A DNA stretch of 64,000 nt from Rheinheimera sediminis. GTDB taxonomy: Bacteria; Pseudomonadota; Gammaproteobacteria; Enterobacterales; Alteromonadaceae. The stretch lies in the NCBI RefSeq assembly GCF_004005375.1, contig NZ_RZUF01000004.1, positions 124,566 to 188,565 of the forward strand, written 5' to 3'. Under the pieces are notes generated by a model, which saw only the letters and a program-made list of their open reading frames with translations, did no database searches and was not told the DNA's origin. A program made the translations under genes and the position numbers. The stretch's first letter is position 1; every line of letters starts with the position of its first letter. Positions 57,167-64,000 of this stretch are shown piece after piece.

Positions 57167-59236
57167 TTAGTTTGAACTGGTTTTGTATTGCTCAAACCAG
57201 GCCAGAATATATTCCACTTTAGTGATCATCCGGCTGGGTTTATTGGCGATGCCATGAGGCGCGCCAGGAATACGAACCAGAGCTGTATCTACTTTGCGAA
57301 TTTTTAAGGCCTGATAAAACTGCTCAGATTCACTGATGGGCGTGCGTCTGTCATTTTCACCTGTCATCAGCATGGTAGGTGTTGTGACATTCCCCACCAG
57401 CGATAAAGGCGAACGCTGCCAGTAATGCTCTACATTTTCCCAAGGCACACCAGGGAATTGGTGGAAGGTCTGGTACAGGTACGTATCTCCTGTCAGCACT
57501 TTACTTAGCCAGTTGATAATAGGTTTGACCACAGCCGCTGCTTTATAACGCTGAGTTAACCCAACTGCATAGGCTGTTGCTATACCACCCGCTGAACCAC
57601 CAGCGATAAACAGGTTGTCTTTATCGACAAAGCCCAGCTCAATCATCGCATTCACACCTGAATCGTGATCGGCATAGTCTTCTGGCGAGCTGTATTTTCC
57701 ATGCAACAACATGGCAAAACGCTCACCGTAGGATGAGCTGCCTCTGTGGTTGTTGTAGAACACTACATAACCTTCAGTAGCAAAACGTTGCATCTCAGCG
57801 CTGAAATGCGGGCCATAAGCCAGATGTGGGCCGCCGTGAATTTCCAGCATCATCGGGTATTTTTTCTTCGGGTCAAAGTCTGGCGGCGTAATGTACCAGC
57901 CTTGGATTGGCTCGCCATCAAAAGAGGATTTGTAGTTAATTTCATGCACCTGCCCCAACTTCTTATGCCCCAGCAGATCTTCGTTGAGCTGAGTTAAAGT
58001 GCGGGTTTTGCCATTCACTATCACAGCCACATCGGCCGGACGCTGGGCGTTGCCCTGAGTAAAAGCAATGACTTCGTTAGCAACACTGTATTCGCCACTT
58101 AAATAAGGCTGAGGTAAACCAGCGCCCGACAATTGATCCGTCAGCTGCTGCAGCTTACCGGATAAAGACACCGATGCCAGCGTACGTTTACCTTTGTCGT
58201 CAAACTGGATCACTAAACTACCATTATCCAGCCACTGTGGGTTTTCGACATCACGATCAAGCTCTTTCGTCAGATCTTTAATTTCACCTGAGCGCCAGTC
58301 CATCAGTTTCAGCTTGCCATTGGTGTATGGCACTTTTTCATTATTGCCCCAGACAAATGCCAGATACTTGCCATCAGGCGAAAATACCGCTGAGCTTTCT
58401 CTTCCTGCCATACTGGTCAGTTGTTTTAACTCGCTGCTGGCCAGCGTAAATTGATACAAGTCGCTGTCGCGTGGCTGATATTCCCATTCTTTGTGGGTAT
58501 TAGCAGAAAAAATCAGTGCTTTACCGTCTGGTGTCCAGCTCAAATCTGAACCGTAGTTCAAATCACCGCTCGTCAGCTGACGTTCTTTGCCTCCTGTGGC
58601 AGGCAACACAAAAAGATGGCGGAACTCTGATTTTAAAAAGCCCTGACCATCAGCCTGATACTGAGCCCGTTCAATGAGAACCGCAGGTTCTGACCATTTT
58701 GCGCCTTCAGGTTTTTTTGGCATTTTGGTGGCTTTGGCAAGCTTGGTCGGTTGAGCCGGCACATTAATGGTAAAAGCCAGGTGTTCGCCATCTGGTGACC
58801 AGCTTAAGTTACCCGGGCTTTTAGGCAGTTGGCTGACTAAAGCCGTTTTGTTTTCTTTGAGATAATGCACATGGATTTGACGTGAGCCTGAGCGATCAGA
58901 AATAAAGGCAATCCGACTACCATCGTCAGACCAGCGTGGGCTGCCATAGTTAAATTGATCAACAAACAAAGGGCTTTGACGGCCGGTCTTTACATCCAGT
59001 AACCACAAACTGCTATGGGTGCCATCCGTCATAATATCGTTGCTGTTGCGCACATAGACAACCTGCTTGCCGTCTGGTGATACTTGTGGGTCGTTGGCGT
59101 ATTCCAGCGCAAAAATATCTTCGGATTCAAAATAGGGGCTGGTTGCAGCAGATGCCAAAACCGGCGCTGCGCAGAGTAAAGCAGTACTGGCGATACAGGA
59201 ATAAATAAAAGGCGCAAAGGCCAGGGGCTTTTTCAT
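57167..59236 (-). CDS. S9-family prolyl oligopeptidase-like peptidase
   Basis: 689 residues exported by a signal peptide (about 1-31). A beta-propeller of WD40/PD40-like blades (about 35-420; for example WSDDGSRIAFISDRSGSRQI and LSWTPDGKALIFSANTH) guards a C-terminal alpha/beta hydrolase. The catalytic serine is in AGGSAGGIATAY (near residue 548), the acid in GENDRRTPISES and the histidine in PGAPHGI. Likely a dipeptidyl or acylaminoacyl peptidase in the periplasm. Single gene with its own terminator. Confidence 0.9.
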   Translation of the reverse strand: MKKPLAFAPFIYSCIASTALLCAAPVLASAATSPYFESEDIFALEYANDPQVSPDGKQVVYVRNSNDIMTDGTHSSLWLLDVKTGRQSPLFVDQFNYGSPRWSDDGSRIAFISDRSGSRQIHVHYLKENKTALVSQLPKSPGNLSWSPDGEHLAFTINVPAQPTKLAKATKMPKKPEGAKWSEPAVLIERAQYQADGQGFLKSEFRHLFVLPATGGKERQLTSGDLNYGSDLSWTPDGKALIFSANTHKEWEYQPRDSDLYQFTLASSELKQLTSMAGRESSAVFSPDGKYLAFVWGNNEKVPYTNGKLKLMDWRSGEIKDLTKELDRDVENPQWLDNGSLVIQFDDKGKRTLASVSLSGKLQQLTDQLSGAGLPQPYLSGEYSVANEVIAFTQGNAQRPADVAVIVNGKTRTLTQLNEDLLGHKKLGQVHEINYKSSFDGEPIQGWYITPPDFDPKKKYPMMLEIHGGPHLAYGPHFSAEMQRFATEGYVVFYNNHRGSSSYGERFAMLLHGKYSSPEDYADHDSGVNAMIELGFVDKDNLFIAGGSAGGIATAYAVGLTQRYKAAAVVKPIINWLSKVLTGDTYLYQTFHQFPGVPWENVEHYWQRSPLSLVGNVTTPTMLMTGENDRRTPISESEQFYQALKIRKVDTALVRIPGAPHGIANKPSRMITKVEYILAWFEQYKTSSN

Positions 59237-59439
59237 CGGTAAACCTCTTCTGATAAGATAGCGACTAAACTAACCTGCATTGCTCTGCCGCACAATTTAG
59301 CAGCGACCAAAACCTGAATTTAAGCGTTCAGTTTGTCGGCTGATTTAGTCTGAAGCCAGCCAGTACGGCGCTAGCGGCTGGATTTTAGCATTCACTTTGT
59401 TTACACTGGCGTCACCCGTCTTTTGTTTTGTAGTCTGTT

Positions 59440-60474
59440 ATGTCGTTAAAAAGCTTCAGTGTTTTGGCCTTTCTTCTTATTGGTTTAACAGCCTGTAGTC
59501 AACCCGATCCGATACAACGTATTTCAGGCCCTGCTCAGGGTTCAAGCTTTACTGTCAGTTTCTGGACTGAACAGGATTTGGACAGAAGTGGTTTGGAAAA
59601 ACAGCTCAAAGATGAGCTGGATCGTATCGACCTGCTGATGTCGAATTACAGACCAGACTCTGTGATTGAGGCCTTTAACGCCCAGCAAAGCCAGGATCTG
59701 ATGGAAGTAGGGCAAGAACTGGTGCTGATGGTGGATATTGCCAAACAAATATCAGCTCAAAGTGAAGGTTGTTATGACTTAACGGTAAAACCCTATTTTG
59801 AGCTGTGGGGCTTTCGTGGTGACAAATTAACCAAACCCAGTGCTGAACAAATTCAAACCTTGAAACAAAGGGTCGGCTTAGACAAAGTGAGTATTGACGG
59901 TAGCCGCATGGCGAAGCAGAGTCCAGATCTAAGGGTCGATGTCTCTTCGATAGCTCAGGGCTACACAGTAGGTCAACTGGCAAAGATTCTCGATAAAGCA
60001 GGTATTGACAATTATCTGGTAGAGGTAGGGGGCGAACTGGTCAGTAAAGGCAAAAAGCCGGAAGCCAAAGCCTGGCGTGTTGCTATTGAAAAACCTTTGC
60101 CTGACTCACAAAAACTACAAAAAATTATCAGTGTGCAGCAAGACGAACCTTTATCAATCATGACATCTGGCACTTATCGCCATTTTTATGATTTGGATGG
60201 TGTACGCTACAGTCATGTACTGGATGCCCGCACTGGCTCCCCTGTAACCCACAATACGGTGTCCACTACTGTTTTGATAGCAGACCCAAGCTGGGGTGAT
60301 GCCTGGTCGACCGCCTTTTTATGTATGGGCAGCGAGCAGGGACTGAAAGTAGCAGATAAACTGAAGTTACCTGTGCTATTTATCGATCAGCAAGGTGCTG
60401 ATTTTATTGAAAAACCAAGTCAGGCTTTAACTGAAGCTCTGGCGTCAGGTTCGTCGTTCAGTTTTGTGGAGTAA
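59440..60474 (+). CDS. apbE: FAD:protein FMN transferase ApbE (lipoprotein)
   Basis: ApbE attaches FMN covalently to threonine in flavoproteins such as NqrB, NqrC and RnfG. It has a lipoprotein signal with lipobox LTAC (Cys19), the conserved MSNYRPDSVIEAFN and DVSSIAQGYTVGQLAKILDK stretches, and SGTYRHFYDLDGVRYSHVLD then RTGSPV. The 344 residues match. nqr genes are not in the window. Six bases separate it from yihY. Confidence 0.94.
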   Translation: MSLKSFSVLAFLLIGLTACSQPDPIQRISGPAQGSSFTVSFWTEQDLDRSGLEKQLKDELDRIDLLMSNYRPDSVIEAFNAQQSQDLMEVGQELVLMVDIAKQISAQSEGCYDLTVKPYFELWGFRGDKLTKPSAEQIQTLKQRVGLDKVSIDGSRMAKQSPDLRVDVSSIAQGYTVGQLAKILDKAGIDNYLVEVGGELVSKGKKPEAKAWRVAIEKPLPDSQKLQKIISVQQDEPLSIMTSGTYRHFYDLDGVRYSHVLDARTGSPVTHNTVSTTVLIADPSWGDAWSTAFLCMGSEQGLKVADKLKLPVLFIDQQGADFIEKPSQALTEALASGSSFSFVE

Positions 60475-60480
60475 AGCCTG

Positions 60481-61371
60481 ATGGCTCAGGGATGGGACAA
60501 ACAGAAACTGCAGCAATGGCGTTTGAAAGGCAATGATTTTTTAGTTTTGTATTTCAAACGTTGTCAGCAAGACCAAATCAATGTGATTGGTGGTTATCTG
60601 GCCTATATCTCGCTATTGTCCCTGGTACCTTTTATTGCTGTGATGTTTTCGGTGATGGGTGCTTTTCCTATGTTTGGCGAGCTGCGCGAACAGCTAGAGG
60701 CATTTTTGTATGCCAATGTAGCGCCAGCGAAAGGCGATGAATTAAGGTTATATATTGCTGGGTTTGTTGAAAATATAGGCAAAATGACAGCTGTGGGTAT
60801 TGGTGCTTTGGTGCTGGTGGCCTTGATGTTGATCCACAATATAGACAAGACCATTAACAGTATATTCCGCATCAAAAAACGGCCGCGCTTAATTATTTCG
60901 TTTTCTATTTATTGGATGGTACTGACCTTTGGCCCCATCCTGCTTGGCGCCTCCATCGCAATAACCTCTTATGTTTTGTCTTTATCCAGTCTGGCCGAAG
61001 GTTATACCCCGGGGTTAAGCTCTGTATTGCTGGGTCTTACTCCTTATGTGTTTTCTATTCTGGCGTTTTTCCTGCTGTATCTGGTGGTCCCCAATGCCAA
61101 AGTGCAGTATCGCCATGCTCTGGTTGGTGCTGTAACCGCCAGCCTGATGTTTGAAGTGTTAAAAAAAGGTTTTGCCCTTTACATTACCCATTTCCCTTCT
61201 TATCAAGCCATTTATGGTGCTTTAGCTTTAGTTCCCATTTTGTTTTTATGGATTTATCTGGTGTGGCTGGTGGTGTTGTTAGGCGCTGAGTTAACGGCTT
61301 TGCTGGAAGAACGTGAACTGCAGGCTGCGTCGGAAGTCGAAAAAGCAGCAGAAAAGGACAGCACCAGATGA
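60481..61371 (+). CDS. yihY: YihY/virulence factor BrkB-family membrane protein
   Basis: 296 residues with about six membrane helices. QINVIGGYLAYISLLSLVPF and KKGFALYITHFPSYQAIYGA are the family (UPF0761, formerly called RNase BN) hallmarks, as is FLWIYLVWLVVLLGAELTAL. The function is unsettled; a nuclease role was withdrawn. The C-terminal tail is charged. It overlaps pip by 4 bases; yihY-dtd proximity is also seen in E. coli. Confidence 0.9.
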   Translation: MAQGWDKQKLQQWRLKGNDFLVLYFKRCQQDQINVIGGYLAYISLLSLVPFIAVMFSVMGAFPMFGELREQLEAFLYANVAPAKGDELRLYIAGFVENIGKMTAVGIGALVLVALMLIHNIDKTINSIFRIKKRPRLIISFSIYWMVLTFGPILLGASIAITSYVLSLSSLAEGYTPGLSSVLLGLTPYVFSILAFFLLYLVVPNAKVQYRHALVGAVTASLMFEVLKKGFALYITHFPSYQAIYGALALVPILFLWIYLVWLVVLLGAELTALLEERELQAASEVEKAAEKDSTR

Positions 61372-62342
61372 ATACAATGGCAGTCATAGATACTTTTGCG
61401 ACTCAGTGGTTAGAAACTCCTGATGGGCAACAAATTTATCTGGAACAAAGTGGCAACCCCGATGGTATTCCGGTGATTTATTGTCATGGTGGACCCGGAG
61501 GCGGAAGTTCGCCTTTTCATCGTCAGTTGTTTGACCCAAAGTTGTACCATATTATTATTTTTGACCAGCGAGGTTGTGGTTTATCCACTCCTGCTTTGCA
61601 ATTGGAGAGCAACAGCACTGCGCATTTGATTGCTGATATGGAGCAAATTCGCCAGTATCTGCAGATCCAAAGCTGGGTTGTTGCTGGAGGTTCATGGGGC
61701 AGTACTTTAGCTTTAGCTTATGGCCAGGCTTACCCGGAGCATTGTTTGGGTTTTATTTTACGTGGTATTTTCCTTGGCCGACAGCAGGATATTGATTGGC
61801 TGTATCGAGCTGGGGGTGGAGCAAGTCAGGTTTTTCCTGACTATTATCAGGATTTTTTGCAGCCAGTGGCTCAATTGTCACATCTGGATATTTTAGAGGC
61901 CTATCAGTTGCAGTTGCATCATCGGGACGATAGTGTTCGGCTGGAAGCTGCGTTAGCCTGGAGCATTTGGGAATCCCGTATTGCTACTTTGTTACCTAAC
62001 GAGTTTTCCTGTGGCGGCGATATGGATGCCCAATCGGCTTTGGCATTGGCCTTGATTGAACATCATTATTTTCAGCATCATTGTTTTTTTGAGCCTGATC
62101 AACTGCTTAATAATATAGATAAAATCAATCATTTACCCTGTCAGATAGTACATGGCCGTTACGATATAGTCTGCAAAGCTGAAAACGCTTTTAGTCTGGC
62201 TTCGCTGTGGCCTGGCGCAGAATTGAAATGGGTAGTGGATGCTGGTCATTCTGCTTCGGAAGTTGGGATCCGTAGTGCTTTGGTTCAGGCCAGTTTGGCG
62301 ATAGCTGTGCAATTACAAGCTGGGGAGCAAAAAGCTAAATGA
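61368..62342 (+). CDS. pip: Proline iminopeptidase-like alpha/beta hydrolase
   Basis: 324 residues of the S33 peptidase family, which release N-terminal proline. The oxyanion [11 protein letters not shown] is at 40-50, DQRGCG at 66-71 and the nucleophile Ser109 in GGSWGS; the C-terminal DAGHSA gives the histidine. The ATG overlaps the yihY TGA and the stop overlaps dtd, so yihY-pip-dtd is one coupled operon. Confidence 0.9.
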   Translation: MNTMAVIDTFATQWLETPDGQQIYLEQSGNPDGIPVIYCHGGPGGGSSPFHRQLFDPKLYHIIIFDQRGCGLSTPALQLESNSTAHLIADMEQIRQYLQIQSWVVAGGSWGSTLALAYGQAYPEHCLGFILRGIFLGRQQDIDWLYRAGGGASQVFPDYYQDFLQPVAQLSHLDILEAYQLQLHHRDDSVRLEAALAWSIWESRIATLLPNEFSCGGDMDAQSALALALIEHHYFQHHCFFEPDQLLNNIDKINHLPCQIVHGRYDIVCKAENAFSLASLWPGAELKWVVDAGHSASEVGIRSALVQASLAIAVQLQAGEQKAK

Positions 62343-62776
62343 AAGCTCTGATCCAGCGAGTCAGCTCTGCCAGTGTCACTGTAGAACAGCAAGTGGTCGG
62401 TGCTATCCAGACAGGTTTATTAGTATTGCTTGGGGTAGAAAAAGATGACACTGAGCAGCAGCTGAAGAAGTTGGCCGATAAAGTACTGAAATACAGAGTG
62501 TTTTCTGATGAAAACGGCAAAATGAACTTAAATGTGCAACAAGCTGGTGGTGCTCTACTCGTGGTCTCGCAATTTACCTTAGCTGCTGATACCAATTCAG
62601 GTTTAAGACCCAGTTTCTCTACTGCTGCAGTGCCTGATACGGCATTGAAATTGTATCAGGACTTTGTCGTTTATTGCAGAAGTTGTGGTATTGAGGTTGC
62701 TACAGGGCAGTTTGGTGCCGATATGCAGGTGGCTTTGGTGAACAATGGCCCTGTCACTTTTCTGTTAGAGACTTAA
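62339..62776 (+). CDS. dtd: D-aminoacyl-tRNA deacylase
   Basis: Dtd removes D-amino acids (and glycine from tRNA-Ala) wrongly attached to t[23 protein letters not shown], the active-site [17 protein letters not shown] and the closing GPVTFLLET (the Gly-cis-Pro motif) are invariant. The 145 residues match. The 3' end overlaps the convergent neighbour by 23 bases. Confidence 0.96.
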   Translation: MKALIQRVSSASVTVEQQVVGAIQTGLLVLLGVEKDDTEQQLKKLADKVLKYRVFSDENGKMNLNVQQAGGALLVVSQFTLAADTNSGLRPSFSTAAVPDTALKLYQDFVVYCRSCGIEVATGQFGADMQVALVNNGPVTFLLET

Positions 62777-63371
62777 CTTCGTACAGCAGATTCAGATAGC
62801 CTTCTATGGGGTGACATTGATAGCTGCGCTCCGTCAGTAATGCTTCCAGTTGGTGCTGATAGTCAGGTTGTGACAAATTAATCAAAATAGTTCCGCTTTG
62901 CTCCAATGTTTTTTGCATCGCCTGCTGCCAGCCGTCAAAAAGAGGAAAAATATCCCAAATCACAAAACACCATTGCTCCGTATTGTGCTGCAGAAAATCC
63001 TGAGCAGGCAGGGCTATAAACTCTTCTTTGCCGTGCAGACAAAAATAACGCTGATAGGCATCAATCACAGTCTGATTCAGTTCCACTGTAACCAGCCGAG
63101 TGTTGGGTAACACAGTGCTGATAAAACGATTGATATCACCACCACCCAAACCCAGTTGTAACACAGACTGTGGTTTAAGCTGTTGTAATGATAGAAGAAT
63201 GGGGTCCAAATGTCTGGAAAGTGTCGCCGCTGGTGCTAACTGATTCATCTTGCTTTGCATGATACCGTCCAGATAAAGGCATAAAAATGGACCTTCTTCA
63301 GTCAGCTCCAGCCGGGGTGGCCCCGCTTGAAACCAGACTAAGTGTTGTATAGCGTTAGGTTTTTGTTCCAC
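62754..63371 (-). CDS. Spermidine synthase-like Rossmann protein
   Basis: A 205-residue protein with the spermidine synthase/methyltransferase fold. The nucleotide loop is [37 protein letters not shown] supplies the acidic residue after strand 2. It lacks the N-terminal strand domain and the clear gatekeeper motif of true SpeE, so aminopropyl transfer is uncertain. The start is GTG at 63371 with GAGG four to five bases upstream. It is divergent from the GNAT gene with only 35 bases between starts. Confidence 0.75.
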   Translation of the reverse strand: MEQKPNAIQHLVWFQAGPPRLELTEEGPFLCLYLDGIMQSKMNQLAPAATLSRHLDPILLSLQQLKPQSVLQLGLGGGDINRFISTVLPNTRLVTVELNQTVIDAYQRYFCLHGKEEFIALPAQDFLQHNTEQWCFVIWDIFPLFDGWQQAMQKTLEQSGTILINLSQPDYQHQLEALLTERSYQCHPIEGYLNLLYEVKSLTEK

Positions 63372-63406
63372 AATACCCTCAAATGAACTGATTACAGGAT
63401 GATGAT

Positions 63407-64000
63407 GTGAACTGGCAGCTTAGCGCTCCACAAACGGAAGCTCAATGGTTAGCTTATTATCAATTGCGTTGGCTCATTTTAAGAGCGCCCTGGGCTCAAC
63501 CCAAAGGCTCTGAGCAGGATGAGTTGGAGGCTGAGTCTTTTCATCGCATGGTGTGCACAGAAGACGGCGAGGTGGTGGCTGTTGGACGTTTGCATAAGGT
63601 AGACGAGCAGACGGCTCAGGTGCGTTATATGGCGGTGTCAGATCAATGGCAGGGTCATGGTTTAGGCGCTATGGTGCTACACCAATTAGAACAGGTTGCG
63701 CTGGAGCTGGGCATGCAGCGGATTATTTTGAATGCCCGCGATACGGCTTCAGGTTTTTATCAAAAAGTAGGGTACAGCTACCTTGAACCCGCCAACTCAT
63801 TATTTGGTATTGCTCATCATCGTTATGTAAAAACTGTTAGCTTTTCTGCATCCACCGATTTGTTACAGCGATGGCAGTCTGAGTTACAGCGCACCTTTTG
63901 GCAAAAAATTCCATTGTCGGCTTCAATGCAATTGCTGGTGCAGTCGGTGGATACCCATAAAATCTGTTGCTCAATTCCTTTAGAACCAAATATTAATCTG
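63407..64000 (+). CDS. GNAT acetyltransferase fused to a thioesterase domain (3' end outside window)
   Basis: The frame begins at a GTG (63407) preceded by CAGGATGAT and is open for 198 codons to the window edge. The first 140 residues are a GNAT domain with the acetyl-CoA loop QWQGHGLGAMVLHQLEQVAL and the segment FYQKVGYSYLEPANSLFGIA. After it comes TDLLQRWQSELQRTFWQKIP then LSASMQLLV, the start of a YiiD-type thioesterase domain. That combination is a known fusion in Gammaproteobacteria. Substrates are unknown. Confidence 0.82.
   Translation, partial: MNWQLSAPQTEAQWLAYYQLRWLILRAPWAQPKGSEQDELEAESFHRMVCTEDGEVVAVGRLHKVDEQTAQVRYMAVSDQWQGHGLGAMVLHQLEQVALELGMQRIILNARDTASGFYQKVGYSYLEPANSLFGIAHHRYVKTVSFSASTDLLQRWQSELQRTFWQKIPLSASMQLLVQSVDTHKICCSIPLEPNINL

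Overview
The window reads as chromosome of a free-living, flagellated gammaproteobacterium of the Alteromonadales/Chromatiales type. Rheinheimera is my best guess, inferred from gene order and protein style rather than from any database search. Two conserved blocks support this: queG / tsaE-amiB-mutL-miaA-hfq-hflX-hflK-hflC-yjeT-purA-motX-rnr-rlmB and rpsF-priB-rpsR-rplI-dnaB-alr. MotX implies a sodium-driven polar flagellum.

Layout. 1-22.4 kb is housekeeping: tRNA modification (queG, tsaE, miaA), cell separation (amiB), mismatch repair (mutL), RNA biology (hfq, rnr, rlmB), membrane proteolysis control (hflKC), purine synthesis (purA), fumarase, ribosomal proteins and replication. The nnr (yjeF) gene that usually stands between queG and tsaE is absent; a degenerate repeat sits there instead. 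22.4-24.6 kb carries cheX, a Zur/Fur regulator and a DXD glycosyltransferase. 24.95-28.99 kb is a small, decaying integrative element in the 5' end of dusA. It is bounded by a 40-bp perfect direct repeat and carries hipBA, an AbiEi antitoxin remnant, a lipoprotein remnant and a tyrosine integrase broken by three in-frame stop codons. The element supplies a new 5' end for dusA.

30.0-31.55 kb is the most unusual part. Two sigma-54-type promoters, each with an IHF-like site, drive a phage-shock-like cluster. It contains an exported 88-residue protein, a 41-residue membrane peptide, three tandem 141-bp units each encoding a nearly identical 24-residue membrane micropeptide, a 31-residue membrane peptide and a PspC-domain protein. 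No pspA or pspF is present here.

31.6-39.7 kb returns to core genes: prmA, accC, accB, aroQ, dsbD and cutA on the minus strand, then groES-groEL behind a sigma-32 promoter. 39.7-42.0 kb is an AT-richer accessory stretch with an unrecognised 271-residue protein, a ParE/Phd toxin-antitoxin pair and a membrane protein. 42-64 kb is mixed metabolic and envelope content: exported catalase-peroxidase, an orphan YefM antitoxin, glycerol kinase, an SBF-family transporter, a PadR regulator with a membrane partner, OprB-like porin plus chemoreceptor, MAPEG protein, ABC exporter, a periplasmic binding protein, ferredoxin-NADP reductase, S9 peptidase, apbE, a yihY-pip-dtd string, a spermidine-synthase-like protein and a GNAT/thioesterase cut by the window end.

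Two repeat families are visible. One is an intergenic unit of about 130 bp with a CCCCAG/CTGGGG hairpin (two tandem copies after purA, one inverted composite after accC, a degenerate copy near 0.8 kb). The other is a REP-like palindrome beginning GGGTCAGGCCT between convergent genes at 16.6 and 22.4 kb. I found no rRNA, convincing tRNA, CRISPR array or intact insertion sequence.
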